Positions 1 through 11,195 are shown, counted from the first letter of the stretch. The stretch: DNA of 64,000 nucleotides from Acidimicrobiales bacterium (GCA_016794585.1 JAEUJM010000009.1:124001-188000); one strand, 5' to 3'. Program-made: numbers and translations. Notes: a model not told the origin generated them from the letters alone.

Positions 1-30
1 CCTCGAGCGCCCCCGGGACCCCGGACGCGA

Positions 31-62
31 CCGCTCCCCGGCTCGAGCGAGCCGGGGAGCGG
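31..62 (-). terminator. Hairpin terminator of the leftward gene at 106-777
   Basis: A perfect 13-bp stem (31-43 with 50-62, CCGCTCCCCGGCT) closes a 6-nt loop. It lies 44 bases beyond the stop codon of the leftward gene. There is no T tract, as is common for GC-rich actinobacterial terminators. Confidence 0.7.
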
Positions 63-105
63 TGAGCGTCTCACCGGATCCGGAGTGCTCCGGCCCGGTG
101 GCGGG

Positions 106-777
106 TCAGCTGGTGTGGTGGCGCATCTTGCGGAGGTGGACGGCGCCCAGGACCACGAGGACCAGCATCACGGCGGCGGCGACGAAGGCCACGACGGCGG
201 CGATGCCGGCGATCTGGGCGATGGTGGCCCAGGCGTAGGTGCTGAGCAGCGTGCCACGGAGGACCTCGCCCTGGAAGACGGTCTCGCGCTGGCCGTTGAC
301 CTCGTCGAGGTCGGCCTGGAGCTCGGCGACCTCGGCGGCGGGCGCCTCCGACTCGACGGCGGCAGCCAGGGCCTCCTGGGCGGCGACCTGCGGCTCGCGC
401 AGCTCGGAGAAGGTGAGGCCGCCGCCGATCTCCTCGACGTGCCCGGCGATGTAGCTGGCGTAGGCCTCGGCCTCGGCCCCGGTGTCGACCTGCTCACCGC
501 CGTACTGCGTCAGGTCGTCCCGACCCTCCTCGGCCAGGGCCTCGGCCGGCGGGAACGAGATGTTCTGGGCGGCCAGCTCGCGCTCGACGTAGTCGGTCGC
601 GAACGTGCTGCCCCAGGTGAGCAGCCCGCCGGCCACCAGGAGGAAGACGGCGGCGACGACGCCGAAGGCCACCAGGATGGCGTCGATGCGCCCGCGGGTG
701 ATGGTCACGGGGTGGTCGCCGCCTTCGGCGGGGGACGTGGGTACTTGGCTCGTGGTTCGTTCTTCGGTCAGTGTCAC
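106..777 (-). CDS. Hypothetical membrane protein with two helices and a coiled-coil-like extracytoplasmic region
   Basis: This 223-aa protein is of unknown function. A hydrophobic helix lies at about residues 32-55 and a longer one at about 185-215, followed by a short basic tail (HLRKMRHH). Between them is a roughly 125-residue Glu/Ala-rich segment with heptad-like spacing (AEVAELQADLDEVNGQ), likely a coiled coil outside the membrane. The GTG at 777 was chosen because a clear GGGAGG Shine-Dalgarno (SD) sequence stands just upstream; the longer frame up to 1023 has no such signal and low-complexity content. It is transcribed divergently from the patatin-like gene and ends before a strong hairpin. 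The membrane topology is reasonably sure; no function can be assigned. Confidence 0.75.
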   Translation of the reverse strand: MTLTEERTTSQVPTSPAEGGDHPVTITRGRIDAILVAFGVVAAVFLLVAGGLLTWGSTFATDYVERELAAQNISFPPAEALAEEGRDDLTQYGGEQVDTGAEAEAYASYIAGHVEEIGGGLTFSELREPQVAAQEALAAAVESEAPAAEVAELQADLDEVNGQRETVFQGEVLRGTLLSTYAWATIAQIAGIAAVVAFVAAAVMLVLVVLGAVHLRKMRHHTS

Positions 778-1013
778 GGGGTTCCCTCCCGGTTGTGAGG
801 CCAGGGCCTCGAGGTGTGCCTCCATCAACGCAGTTCCGGGCGCCCGCGTCCGGAGGCGAAGGTCAGGTGACCAGGGTGCCGAAGGGCACCACGTCGACGG
901 GACCTCTGGCACCCCCTCGATGGGGGGTCGGGGCCCTTCCCCGCGACCCCCTGACGTTCCCTGCTCCCGCCACCGGTAGCCTCGCCCGAGCCACCGTCGA
1001 GAGGAACCCCACC

Positions 1014-1931
1014 ATGTCTGCACCGTCGTCCCGCGCCGTCGTCCTCGGTGGAGGTGGGCCCGTCGGGGTCGGCTGGGAGGTCGGGCTCGCCGCCGGTCTG
1101 GCCAAAGAAGGTGTCCGCCTGGCCGACGCCGACCTGGTCATCGGGACGTCGGCGGGCTCGCTCGCGGGAGCGCTGCTGACCAGCGGGGAGGATCCGGTCG
1201 CCCTGGTCGACGAGGTCGAGGCGCTGTTCGCGGCCGGTGTGGGGACCAGCGGGGTCGACAAGGTCGACATGGCCGGGCTCGCCGGGCTCATGGAGGCCAT
1301 GCTCGGCCCGGAGGCCGCCGAGGCCACGGCGGACGACATCCCCACCGAGCAGGAGCGACTCGCCGAGGTGGGAGCGATCGCCCTCGATGCCGAGACCATC
1401 TCCGAGGAGGCCTTCGTGGGCACCGTGGCCTCGACCCTCGCGGGCCGACCTTGGCCGAAGGGCTACGCCTGTACGGCGGTCGACACGGCCACGGGCGAGT
1501 TCCGCCTCTGGGACGCGGCTGCCGGGGCCCCGCTCGAGCGGGCCGTGGCGTCGAGCTGCGCGGTCCCCGGGATGTACCCGCCCATCACCATCGACGGGAA
1601 GCGCTACATGGACGGTGGTGTGCGCACGATGCACAACGCCGACCTCGCGGAGGGCCACGACTCGGTCGTGGTGGTGTCGGTCATGATGACCAAGCTGCCG
1701 CCGGGCATCGCCGACCCCCGCCTCGAGCACTTCTTCGGCCGGCAGCAGGCCACCATCGACCACCTGACCGTCACGGGGTCGGCGGTCGAGGTGATCGAGC
1801 CCGATGTCGAATTCCTCACCCTCTCGGGCATGGGCATGGCGTTGATGGAGTTCTCCCTCGTCGGTGCCGCTGCCGCTGCCGGGGTGCGCCTCGGCCAGCA
1901 GTCTGCCGAGCGCATCGCCGCCATCTGGTAG
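1014..1931 (+). CDS. Patatin-like phospholipase (serine acyl hydrolase)
   Basis: This 305-aa cytoplasmic protein is of the patatin/RssA type. It shows the Gly-rich oxyanion loop (LGGGGPVG, residues 11-18), the nucleophile elbow GTSAG (44-48, Ser46) and the DGG motif carrying the catalytic Asp (about residue 200), so the Ser-Asp dyad is complete. The family hydrolyses acyl esters of lipids. The ATG at 1014 follows a GAGAGGAAC ribosome site and begins just before the conserved fold; a TAGCCT -10-like box lies at about 977. The annotated frame could extend upstream to 771 but that part is non-conserved in character. It is monocistronic and convergent with the next gene (27-bp gap). The natural substrate is unknown. 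Confidence 0.9.
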   Translation: MSAPSSRAVVLGGGGPVGVGWEVGLAAGLAKEGVRLADADLVIGTSAGSLAGALLTSGEDPVALVDEVEALFAAGVGTSGVDKVDMAGLAGLMEAMLGPEAAEATADDIPTEQERLAEVGAIALDAETISEEAFVGTVASTLAGRPWPKGYACTAVDTATGEFRLWDAAAGAPLERAVASSCAVPGMYPPITIDGKRYMDGGVRTMHNADLAEGHDSVVVVSVMMTKLPPGIADPRLEHFFGRQQATIDHLTVTGSAVEVIEPDVEFLTLSGMGMALMEFSLVGAAAAAGVRLGQQSAERIAAIW

Positions 1932-1958
1932 CGGCGCTCGCGAGGCCTCGGTCTCCGC

Positions 1959-4172
1959 TCAGTCGGTGCCGGCGAGGTCCAGCTCGGCGGCCGTGGTCGC
2001 CCCGGGAGCGAGCACGCCGATGCGGATCTCGTTGGCGTCGGCTCGCAGCGCCCCGGCCGGCAGGAGCACCACGAACTGACGGGCGGCCCGGTCGTCGTCG
2101 AACACCGGGGAGACGCCGACCACGGTGCCGTTGACGGCCACCACCACCTCGGCGCCGACGGGGGCCGCCGGGACGACGCCGATGACCTCGGCGAGCAACT
2201 CGTCGGTGGTGGGGTCCCGCAGCTCGTCGAGCTCGCGCGCCAGGGCGTCCTCGCCGCCGGCGGTGAAGACCGCGTCGGCCGACCGCCCGATGAGCGGCGC
2301 GCCCGCCCGCCCTTCGTAGAGCCCGGCGATCGACTCCTCGCGGGCCCGCACGGTGGGGAAGCGCCCCGCCACCATCTCCCGGTGGGCCGCGGCGTCGTCG
2401 AACTCCTCGATGCCGAGGAACTCGTAGGTGAAGGCGTCGGTGTAGGAGTACACGTACTTGTCCTCGCCCCGCTCGGCGATGGCGTCGGTGTCGCTCACGG
2501 GCACGCCGTCGACGTCCCATCCGGGCTCGGTGCCGAGCAGGTCGGCGACGGTCGGGGCCACGTCCACCGAGACCACGTTGGCGTCGTCCACCCGGCCGTC
2601 GTCCTGGCCGGGCGCCTTGACGAGGAGGGGTGCGTACGCGATCTCGTCGAGGTTCTCGTCCTCGAGCGAGCGGACCGACTCGCCGGGGACGAAGGCAGCG
2701 CCGTGGTCGCTGACGACGACGACGAGGGTGTCGTCGTACTCGTCGGTCGCCCGCAGCCGGTCGAGCACGACGCCCACGAGGCGGTCGGCGTACTCGGCCT
2801 GGAGGAGGTGTCGCTGGCGGGTGACCCTGGCCCGCCACGGTGTCGAGAGGTCGGGCCCCTCGTACTCGCCGGGGGTCCGGTAGCGGGTGCCGTCCTCCCG
2901 TGAGAACCAGGGTTGGTGGGGCAGCACGAGGTGCAGGAAGGCGAAGTAGGGGTCGTCGGTGGGCTGGAGCGCGTCGAGGAAGGCCGTCAGTCGGGTGGGC
3001 TGGGTGGCGAGGCTCGACGCGAAGTAGCCGTCGAGTTGCTGGGACTCGCCGACGTCCAACTGGTCGCCGTTGGTGGCGGCGGCGAGGGGCTCGGCCAGCT
3101 GCTCGGAGAAGTCGTCGAACGCATGGGACGCGCTCGCGGGGCCCGGGGTCACCCGCGCCGCCCACAACTCCCGCACGTCTCCCAGGAGCGCCGCCCACTC
3201 GATGTCGGCTCCGTCGCCCGTGTCCGCCGTCCCGGTGGTGTCACCGGGGGGCTGGGGGTCGCCGCTGCACACCTCGAAGCCGCAGAGCTTGGTGAGCGAC
3301 TCGGAGACGATCAGGTGGTGGGAGCCGGCGAGGAGGCTGAAGAGGTTGTCGGGGTGGTCGGTCCAGACGGGAGCGCCGTGGGGGTCCTGGCCGTCGAGCA
3401 GGGTGGGCACCGCGCTCTGCGTGAACGGGCTGACGGTGGTGAAGTGCGGGTACCAAGTGGCGTCGTCCGCGAAGCGGGCCAGGTTCGGGAAGCGGGCGGG
3501 ATCGATGCCCGTGCCGTCGGCGTCGAGCATCGACTGGGTGGGCAGCTCGTCGAGGACGACCATCACGACCGATGCCGGGGCCTCGCCGGCGCCGACCCCG
3601 GAGAAGCTCGTGTCGGCCGCCGCCTGGTCGCTGTCGGTGATCCAGGCCGAGACCGGGGCCAGGAAGACGAAGTTGGCCAGGAAGAGCACGTTGGCGCCGG
3701 CGAGCAGGCGCAGCCAGAGGAAGGCGGCGTCGAAGCGCACGTACGCCCACGCCACGGCGGCGCCACCTCCGAGCGCGGCCACGAGGTTGAACAGGGTCTG
3801 GTCCGCCACCGCCTTGGACAGGAGGTCGGCGACCACGGCCGCCAGGACCGCGACGGTGGCGAGGTGCACCGCCCACCCGGCGGCGGCGTGCACCGCCGTG
3901 ACCGCCCGGCCGATCAGCCAGAGCACGAGGGGCGGAACGAGCACGAGCGCCAGCGCGAAGAGGGCGATGCGGGTGCCCTCGAGGCCGCGGAACTGGAGCG
4001 CGGTGGGGTTCTCACCGAGCAGTTCGAGCACGGGTTGGACGAGGGCGAGGCCAGAGAGCCCGGCCACGACGAGCAGCTGGTTCACCGGGCGCCGACGTGC
4101 TGTGGCGGCGCCCGCCGGCGGGCCCCCAGGGGGAGCGGTGCCCACCTGCCTGTCGCCCGAGATCACCGCCAT
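1959..4172 (-). CDS. Membrane-anchored sulfatase / alkaline-phosphatase-superfamily enzyme
   Basis: The 737-aa product starts with about five hydrophobic helices (residues about 30-190), followed by a large extracytoplasmic domain of the sulfatase fold (PF00884-like). The metal-binding start of the fold (VVMVVLDELPT), the nucleophile region with Thr/Ser (SPFTQSAVPTLL) and the late metal motif VVVVSDHG are visible. This architecture resembles lipoteichoic-acid-synthase and phosphoglycerol-transferase-like proteins as much as true sulfatases; no Cys/Ser-x-Pro-x-Arg formylglycine signature is seen, so a phospho-transfer or phosphodiesterase role is more likely than sulfate-ester cleavage. The ATG at 4172 is preceded by GAGGCGG. 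A roughly 200-residue tail after the catalytic fold looks beta-rich. Substrate unknown. Confidence 0.8.
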   Translation of the reverse strand: MAVISGDRQVGTAPPGGPPAGAATARRRPVNQLLVVAGLSGLALVQPVLELLGENPTALQFRGLEGTRIALFALALVLVPPLVLWLIGRAVTAVHAAAGWAVHLATVAVLAAVVADLLSKAVADQTLFNLVAALGGGAAVAWAYVRFDAAFLWLRLLAGANVLFLANFVFLAPVSAWITDSDQAAADTSFSGVGAGEAPASVVMVVLDELPTQSMLDADGTGIDPARFPNLARFADDATWYPHFTTVSPFTQSAVPTLLDGQDPHGAPVWTDHPDNLFSLLAGSHHLIVSESLTKLCGFEVCSGDPQPPGDTTGTADTGDGADIEWAALLGDVRELWAARVTPGPASASHAFDDFSEQLAEPLAAATNGDQLDVGESQQLDGYFASSLATQPTRLTAFLDALQPTDDPYFAFLHLVLPHQPWFSREDGTRYRTPGEYEGPDLSTPWRARVTRQRHLLQAEYADRLVGVVLDRLRATDEYDDTLVVVVSDHGAAFVPGESVRSLEDENLDEIAYAPLLVKAPGQDDGRVDDANVVSVDVAPTVADLLGTEPGWDVDGVPVSDTDAIAERGEDKYVYSYTDAFTYEFLGIEEFDDAAAHREMVAGRFPTVRAREESIAGLYEGRAGAPLIGRSADAVFTAGGEDALARELDELRDPTTDELLAEVIGVVPAAPVGAEVVVAVNGTVVGVSPVFDDDRAARQFVVLLPAGALRADANEIRIGVLAPGATTAAELDLAGTD

Positions 4173-4276
4173 CCGCCTCGTCTACCAGGGTTCGCGCCCG
4201 AGACGACCTCGCCCGTGGGAATTCCCGGCGGTCGACCTGCTGGCGCCGGCGGCGTCAGTCGGCTGCACTGGGGGTG

Positions 4277-4720
4277 ATGGACGACGCCCTGCGCCAACGC
4301 CGCCTCGCCGTGATCGAGGAGCACTTCGCCTCGGAGGTGGATCAGGAGTGGGAGCGCACGCTCGCCACCTTCGGCGGCCGCCCCCACTACGAGATCGTGC
4401 CGACCGGGCAGGTCTTCGACGGGCGCGACGAGGTGCTCGGCTACTACGAGGCCACCCGCACCGCGTTCCCCGACCAACGCCACGGCGACGTCCATCTGCA
4501 CGTGGCCGACGACGCGGTCATCGCCGAGTTCACCCTGCTCGGGACCAACCTGGGCGAGTTCTACGGGTTGCCGCCGACCGGCAAGGCCTTCGAGGTGGCG
4601 ATGATCGCCGTGTTCACCTTCGAGGGGGAGGGGATCACCAACGAGCGGGTGTACTTCGATGCCGCCAGCCTGGTGAGCCAGATCGGGCGGTCCGAGCTGC
4701 TGGCCCTGCTCGGCGGCTGA
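4277..4720 (+). CDS. SnoaL-like / NTF2-fold protein
   Basis: A 147-aa single-domain protein with the SnoaL-like cone fold pattern: an N-terminal helix with the Arg-rich RQRRLAVIEEHF, a Tyr/Asp-rich strand region around GRDEVLGYYEATRTAFPD, and a C-terminal sheet (GKAFEVAMIAVFTFEGEGI) ending in an Asp-containing strand. Family members act as polyketide cyclases, isomerases or hydrolases, and many have no known substrate. Start is ATG 4277; GTG 4274 is directly before it and cannot be excluded. No strong ribosome site is visible, so leaderless translation is possible. It stands 53 bases upstream of the ABC-F gene and may be co-transcribed with it. Function uncertain. Confidence 0.8.
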   Translation: MDDALRQRRLAVIEEHFASEVDQEWERTLATFGGRPHYEIVPTGQVFDGRDEVLGYYEATRTAFPDQRHGDVHLHVADDAVIAEFTLLGTNLGEFYGLPPTGKAFEVAMIAVFTFEGEGITNERVYFDAASLVSQIGRSELLALLGG

Positions 4721-4773
4721 CCGTCCTCCGGGCGGCCTGCGGGGATCGCCTCCGGAGCCACCAGACTGCACCG

Positions 4774-6546
<1,773 letters not shown>

Positions 6547-6582
6547 CGATTCCCAGCGCCGGGCGAGTCGGGCGATGGCACG

Positions 6583-8283
6583 ATGGTGCCCGTGGCGATC
6601 AGCGTGCGGCGGTTCGGGGTGGTGCTCGTCGCCGCGTCGGTGGTCGTCGGACTCTTACCGGTCGGCGCCGGCGCCAGCACCGGGTTCGGTCATGCCGCTG
6701 GCGGCACGGCCGCGACCCCGCCCCTGCCCATGGACGAGCCGCCGCCCGGGGCGACGACGAGCACCATCGCGGTGGGGGTCGATGACACCTACGTCGCCGA
6801 GGCCGGGCCACCGACGGACCGCTCGTCCGAGCCGACCCTCCAGGTCGGTTTCGACGGCACCGGAGCCCATCGGACCTTCCTCCACGTCGACGACGTCGAC
6901 GCCCTCGCTGGCCAGGACATCTTCGCGGCACGGCTGTCGGTGTGGCAGGAGTCGTCGACGACGTGTCCGGCGTCACCCCTCGAGGTCCGCACCGTCCGTG
7001 TCCCATGGGCGGGGACCGGGACGACCACGTGGCCCGGTCCGGAGACGGCGACCTTCCAGGCCGTCACCGCCGACGAGTCCGGTGGCTGTGGCCCGGGGTG
7101 GGTCACGGCGGACGTGAGTCGCTTGGTGGAGCGCTGGTCGCGAGGGCTCATCGCCGACGAGGGCCTCGCTCTGTTGGCTCGCAACGAAGGTGCGATCGAC
7201 GGATTCCGCTCGTTCTCCTCCGCCGACGGCGGCCACCCACCGGTGCTCGAGGTGTGGTCAGCCGACGCGAGCCGTCCCAGCCACCCGTGGATGCCGTTCG
7301 ACCTGGTCGACAGCGACTTCGGGGTCGGCGGTCCGTTCACGCTGTCGGCCCGCTACCGCGACCCCGAGGGCGACGAGGGTCGGGTGGTGTTCTTCACCTA
7401 CGACGACCGCACCGGCGCCTACCTGGGGGCTTACCCGAGCCAGGTTGTCGCGGCCGAGACCGTGGCGTCGGTGACCCCCAGCCTTCCCTTCGATGTCCGA
7501 GTGCGGTGGCGAGCGATGAGCGTGGACGCCGTCCACGGGACCACCTCGCACGTCTCCCGGTACGAGACCGCGACGAGGTTCGTGGTCCGCTCCTACGCCC
7601 CCCTCGGTGGTGACATGGAGGCCCTGTCGCAGGTTCAGGCGTTCGTCGACGCCGAGGTCGGCGCGGTCACGGGGGTCCGGTTCGCGGTCGACGGCGTGCC
7701 GATCGCCACGGACCCTGCGTCGCCCTGGTTCGTGACCTTCTACTCCCAGTACTTCCCCGACGGTCCCCACTCGCTCACGGCCACCGTCGTGGGTGGACCC
7801 TTCGACGGCCACACCAGTCCTGTGTTCCCGGTCGAGATGGACAACGACTGGTGGGTGGTCGGCCCCGACCTCGCCCTGGCCCGCACGGCGGCCGGGCCCT
7901 TGGTCGGCGACAACCGGTTCGACCGGCGGCCACCCTTCGAGCAGCGTCTGCTGCAGACCGTGGACCTCGGTCAGACGCGCCGCTTCGTGCTCCGGCTCCA
8001 GAACGACCGCTTCGGGCCGGACTCGATCCTCCTCGAGGCCGAGGAGTCCGGCGCCATTGGCTACGCGGTGCGGTTCCGGGCCGAAGGTCGCGACGTCACG
8101 TCGGCCGTCCGTGCGGGAACCTACGAGGTCGGGCCACTCGACCCGGGGGAGGCCGCAACGGTCAAGGTCCTGATCACCGCCGGCGCGGACGCCGGTTCGT
8201 ACCGGGCGGTCGACCTGACCGCCTCCTCTGCCCTTGACGCCCACGCGATCGACGTCGTCCGGGCACGCGTCGACCGGGGCTGA
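6583..8283 (+). CDS. Secreted DNRLRE-domain protein with the shared C-terminal domain
   Basis: A 566-aa exported protein. A signal peptide is evident (ISVRRFGVVLVAASVV ... GAGAS). Residues about 60-225 match the DNRLRE/CBM96-like beta-sandwich pattern: an early DDTYV, a FLHVDD strand, WSRGLI and a late GG-HPPVLEVW. The middle, about 235-420, looks Ig-like. Residues 428-566 are the domain also found at the ends of the proteins at 27283-29118 and 36493-38229. DNRLRE domains are beta-sandwich modules of surface proteins, often with carbohydrate-related partners. Start ATG 6583 gives a complete signal peptide. It lies 36 bases after the ABC-F gene and could be co-transcribed. Role likely cell-surface; no catalytic residues recognised. 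Confidence 0.8.
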   Translation: MVPVAISVRRFGVVLVAASVVVGLLPVGAGASTGFGHAAGGTAATPPLPMDEPPPGATTSTIAVGVDDTYVAEAGPPTDRSSEPTLQVGFDGTGAHRTFLHVDDVDALAGQDIFAARLSVWQESSTTCPASPLEVRTVRVPWAGTGTTTWPGPETATFQAVTADESGGCGPGWVTADVSRLVERWSRGLIADEGLALLARNEGAIDGFRSFSSADGGHPPVLEVWSADASRPSHPWMPFDLVDSDFGVGGPFTLSARYRDPEGDEGRVVFFTYDDRTGAYLGAYPSQVVAAETVASVTPSLPFDVRVRWRAMSVDAVHGTTSHVSRYETATRFVVRSYAPLGGDMEALSQVQAFVDAEVGAVTGVRFAVDGVPIATDPASPWFVTFYSQYFPDGPHSLTATVVGGPFDGHTSPVFPVEMDNDWWVVGPDLALARTAAGPLVGDNRFDRRPPFEQRLLQTVDLGQTRRFVLRLQNDRFGPDSILLEAEESGAIGYAVRFRAEGRDVTSAVRAGTYEVGPLDPGEAATVKVLITAGADAGSYRAVDLTASSALDAHAIDVVRARVDRG

Positions 8284-8375
8284 GCTCCCGGCTACGCCAG
8301 CGGGCCGACGCGCTCACCGCCCCCAGCCGGATGGTCTTGCCGCTGGCTGACAGCTGCCTGACGGGGTTCTGAACC

Positions 8376-8397
8376 CCCGTGTGAACCACGTGTGAAC
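8376..8397 (-). promoter_or_regulatory. PHO-box-like direct repeat (PhoP-type operator)
   Basis: On the minus strand two 11-nt units stand head to tail, GTTCACACGTG (8387-8397) and GTTCACACGGG (8376-8386), followed by a degenerate third unit GGTTCAGAACC. Eleven-nucleotide GTTCA-C units are the hallmark of actinobacterial PhoP boxes. The site lies 53 bases upstream of the start of the 899-aa protein gene. Sequence match seen; regulator identity inferred. Confidence 0.5.
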
Positions 8398-8406
8398 AAG
8401 TGCTGA

Positions 8407-8441
8407 CCTGACTGGTGAGTCAGGCCGGTCACTCCTAGGTT
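8407..8441 (+). promoter_or_regulatory. Putative promoter with dyad, upstream of the 899-aa protein
   Basis: A perfect 7-bp dyad CCTGACT-GGTG-AGTCAGG (8407-8424) overlaps the expected -35 area. A TAGGTT -10-like hexamer follows at 8436-8441, only 8 bases before the ATG at 8450, so the transcript may be leaderless. The dyad may be an operator. Confidence 0.4.
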
Positions 8442-8449
8442 CGGCGCCG

Positions 8450-11149
8450 ATGGGCGGTCGAACCACGGAGGGAGCAGCAGCGCGCGCGGGTCGCGGTCGT
8501 CGCCTCGTGGGCGTGGGGGCCCTGGTGCTGGTGCTCGGCGCGCTCTTCGGCGCCGGCGTGGCCACGGCCGACCCGGCCGACCCCGTCGTCCCCGACCCGT
8601 CGAGCACCACCACGACCACGACCGCTACGACGCTCCCCCCGACGACCACGACGGTCCCGCCGTCGACCACGACCACCGTGGCGCCCCGGGCCGTCGAGCC
8701 GGTGCGGCCGGCGCCGACCACGTCGACCACCCTCCCGGCCCCGTCCCCCGACGTGGCGACGCCGCTGGAGCACGACGACCACGACGAGGGGGGCTGCACC
8801 GACGGCGAGTTCAGCGACCTGCCGACGACCACCGACCTCAACGGCCAGCACCGGGTCCTGCTCGGTCGGGTCGTGCAGTTCGAGGTCCACGTCCGCAAGG
8901 ACTCCTGCGCCGAGCACGCCCCGCCCACGGGCGTGGTGCAGCTCTGGCGCCTCCGGTCCGGCGATTTCGAGCTGGTCATGGTCGACCAACTCACCCTCGA
9001 CTCGGCCGGCGCGACCCTGCTCCAGGACGACGACGCGAGCACGCCCGGCACCTACACCTACTGGGCCGAGTACCTCGGGGTGGAGGGCGGGTGGACCGGC
9101 GACGACGGGCCGTACGCGCCCGGCTACCTGCCGTCGACGTCGGAGGCACAGGACGTCGAGGTCGTGGGCGTGCCCACCCGGGTGCTGCTGTTCTCGAGCA
9201 CCGGCTACCTGTACGAGGGCAACGACCTCACCCTCACCGCGCTCGTCGAGACCGTGCCCGTCGGCGCCGCCGCACCGAAGGGGTTCGTCACCTTCTACGC
9301 GGACGGCCGTCAGTTGAACACCGTCCAGTTGAACGGCGACGGCGTGGCGCAGACCGTGGTCACGCAGCCGAGTCTCGGTGAGCACACCTACGCCGTCTAC
9401 TACGACGGCTACGACGAGGAGGACGGCACCTTCGGGCGCATCGACGACCCGGCCGAGACCACGGTCTTCGTGGACGAGCCGCCCGCCCCGATCGTGCAGC
9501 TCACGTCGGATCCGGCGTCGGGCTCGACCATCGAGGAGGGCACGCCGATCACCTTCACGTCCTCGGTGCTGCCCCCGTGGACCGAGGAGGGCGGCCCGAT
9601 GTTCCCCGGGTCCGTGGGGTACTTCGAGGACGGTGAGCTCGTGGGGTCCGCGCCGGTCGGGGAGTCCTACACGCTCGTGCCCGGGGCCGGTTCCCACGCG
9701 TACACCGCGGCGTACGAGGGCTACCCGGGCTGGTGGTCGCCCTCCGAGGCCTCCAACGTGGTTTCGTTCACCGTGCAGGCGGTGGCGACCACCTCGAGCA
9801 CGACGACGAGCACCACGTCGACGACGTCGACGTCGACCGTGCCGACGCCCACCACGGCGCCGCCCGCGACCGCACCCCCCACGTCGGCACCACCGTCGGG
9901 CGGCACGCCCACCGAGGACACCGGCGCCGCCATCGGGACCACCGTCGGGACGCTGACCACGGACCCCGTCGACGATCCCGCCGCCATCGAGCCCCTCGCC
10001 GAGCGAGGCACCCCGCGCCGCCCCACGACCACGACCACCACCACCGAGACCGTGTCGGACCCTGCCATCGGGCGCGAGCGCGCCGCAGGCATCGTCGTGG
10101 ACGTCCAGGTGGACCAACCGGCCGAGCGCTCGGAGCTCGTGTTCGGGATCCCCGACCCCCGGGACGTCGACTGGAGTGGCCGGCACGTCCGCCAGAACCT
10201 CGTGCTCACGCTGCTGCTCATCCTGCTCATCGCCCTGCCCGCCGAGCTCTTCAACAGCACCCTGAAGGAGCACTACCACCGGGTCAACCGCCCGCTCCGG
10301 GGCATCCAGGCCTGGTTGGCGGCCCTCGAGGCCCACCTCCTCACCGCGCCCAACGGGGTCCTGCTCGTGGGCTTCGCCCTCGTCGGCGCCGCCATCGCCA
10401 GCCAGCTCGACCCCAGCTTCGGCCTCAACGCCACCTCGATGGTCCTCTTCTCGGCGCTGGCACTCGCCTTCGTCACCATCACCCTCGTGCTCGAGCTCGC
10501 CCGCATCCCGTACCTCGACCGCCGTGCCGGTCGGCGCCGCGAGCACCACCTCCGGCTCTTCCCGCTGGTGTTGATCCTCGGCGCCATCTTCGTCGTGGTC
10601 TCCCGGCTGGCGGAGTTCCGTCCGGGGTACGTCTTCGGCATCACCTGCGGGCTGCTCCTCGCCGACGACGTGGGGGAGGAGGACAACGCCCGCAGCCTCG
10701 TGATGGCCGCGGTGCTGCTCCTCGCCACCTCCCTCGGCGCCTGGCTGCTGTGGCTGCCGTTGGTGGACGAGGTGCAGGGGGCGTCCCCGAGCCTGTGGGT
10801 GCTGTTCGGCGACGCGTTCCTCGCCACCCTGTGGATCTCGTGCCTGCAGGTGGTGGTCTTCGGGTACGCGCCCCTCGAGGCCCTCTACGGCAAGATCGTC
10901 CAACGGTGGAGTTGGCCGGCCTGGATCGCGATCTACGGCGTGGCGGTGTTCCTGCTCGTGTCGTTCCTGCTCCACCCCAGTGCCGGCCGCTGGGGCGGGC
11001 TCACCACCACCACGTTCCTCCAGATGATGACGCTGTTCGTCGTCTTCCTCGTGGCCTCGGTGGTGCTGTGGGCCTGGTTCCGGTTCCGGCCCGACCCCAT
11101 CCAGAAGGGCGCCGACGAGGCGCCGGCGGTCACCTCCGACCAGGGCTGA
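8450..11149 (+). CDS. Large surface protein with Ig-like repeats and a C-terminal polytopic membrane domain
   Basis: An 899-aa protein. The N-terminal signal peptide or anchor (LVGVGALVLVLGALFGAG) is followed by a Thr/Pro-rich spacer, then about three Ig-like beta repeats (residues about 120-440) of the bacterial Big-3 type (GFVTFYADGRQL ... LGEHTYAVYYDG). A second Thr/Pro spacer follows, and residues about 580-885 hold about seven membrane helices. In that part the sequence RPGYVFGITCGLLL resembles the motif of actinobacterial 'FGLLP' membrane domains, a tentative match. The architecture places Ig-like stalks outside a polytopic anchor. The ATG at 8450 probably gives a leaderless message. 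A PHO-box-like repeat upstream suggests phosphate-linked control. Function unknown. Confidence 0.75.
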   Translation: MGGRTTEGAAARAGRGRRLVGVGALVLVLGALFGAGVATADPADPVVPDPSSTTTTTTATTLPPTTTTVPPSTTTTVAPRAVEPVRPAPTTSTTLPAPSPDVATPLEHDDHDEGGCTDGEFSDLPTTTDLNGQHRVLLGRVVQFEVHVRKDSCAEHAPPTGVVQLWRLRSGDFELVMVDQLTLDSAGATLLQDDDASTPGTYTYWAEYLGVEGGWTGDDGPYAPGYLPSTSEAQDVEVVGVPTRVLLFSSTGYLYEGNDLTLTALVETVPVGAAAPKGFVTFYADGRQLNTVQLNGDGVAQTVVTQPSLGEHTYAVYYDGYDEEDGTFGRIDDPAETTVFVDEPPAPIVQLTSDPASGSTIEEGTPITFTSSVLPPWTEEGGPMFPGSVGYFEDGELVGSAPVGESYTLVPGAGSHAYTAAYEGYPGWWSPSEASNVVSFTVQAVATTSSTTTSTTSTTSTSTVPTPTTAPPATAPPTSAPPSGGTPTEDTGAAIGTTVGTLTTDPVDDPAAIEPLAERGTPRRPTTTTTTTETVSDPAIGRERAAGIVVDVQVDQPAERSELVFGIPDPRDVDWSGRHVRQNLVLTLLLILLIALPAELFNSTLKEHYHRVNRPLRGIQAWLAALEAHLLTAPNGVLLVGFALVGAAIASQLDPSFGLNATSMVLFSALALAFVTITLVLELARIPYLDRRAGRRREHHLRLFPLVLILGAIFVVVSRLAEFRPGYVFGITCGLLLADDVGEEDNARSLVMAAVLLLATSLGAWLLWLPLVDEVQGASPSLWVLFGDAFLATLWISCLQVVVFGYAPLEALYGKIVQRWSWPAWIAIYGVAVFLLVSFLLHPSAGRWGGLTTTTFLQMMTLFVVFLVASVVLWAWFRFRPDPIQKGADEAPAVTSDQG

Positions 11150-11195
11150 GCACGACTCGCAGCGGGTCGGCACCGGTGCCCGGCGCCGGCGTGGC

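Noticed and set aside
3070-4773. Open frame reaching far upstream of the ABC-F gene
   Set aside because: The region codes for the sulfatase-like gene on the opposite strand and the SnoaL-like gene in another frame; the ABC-F fold starts at 4774.
8608-8760. ACC/ACG-rich runs as a possible microsatellite
   Set aside because: They are explained by a Thr/Pro-rich spacer of the surface protein; codon positions vary and no perfect unit repeats often enough.
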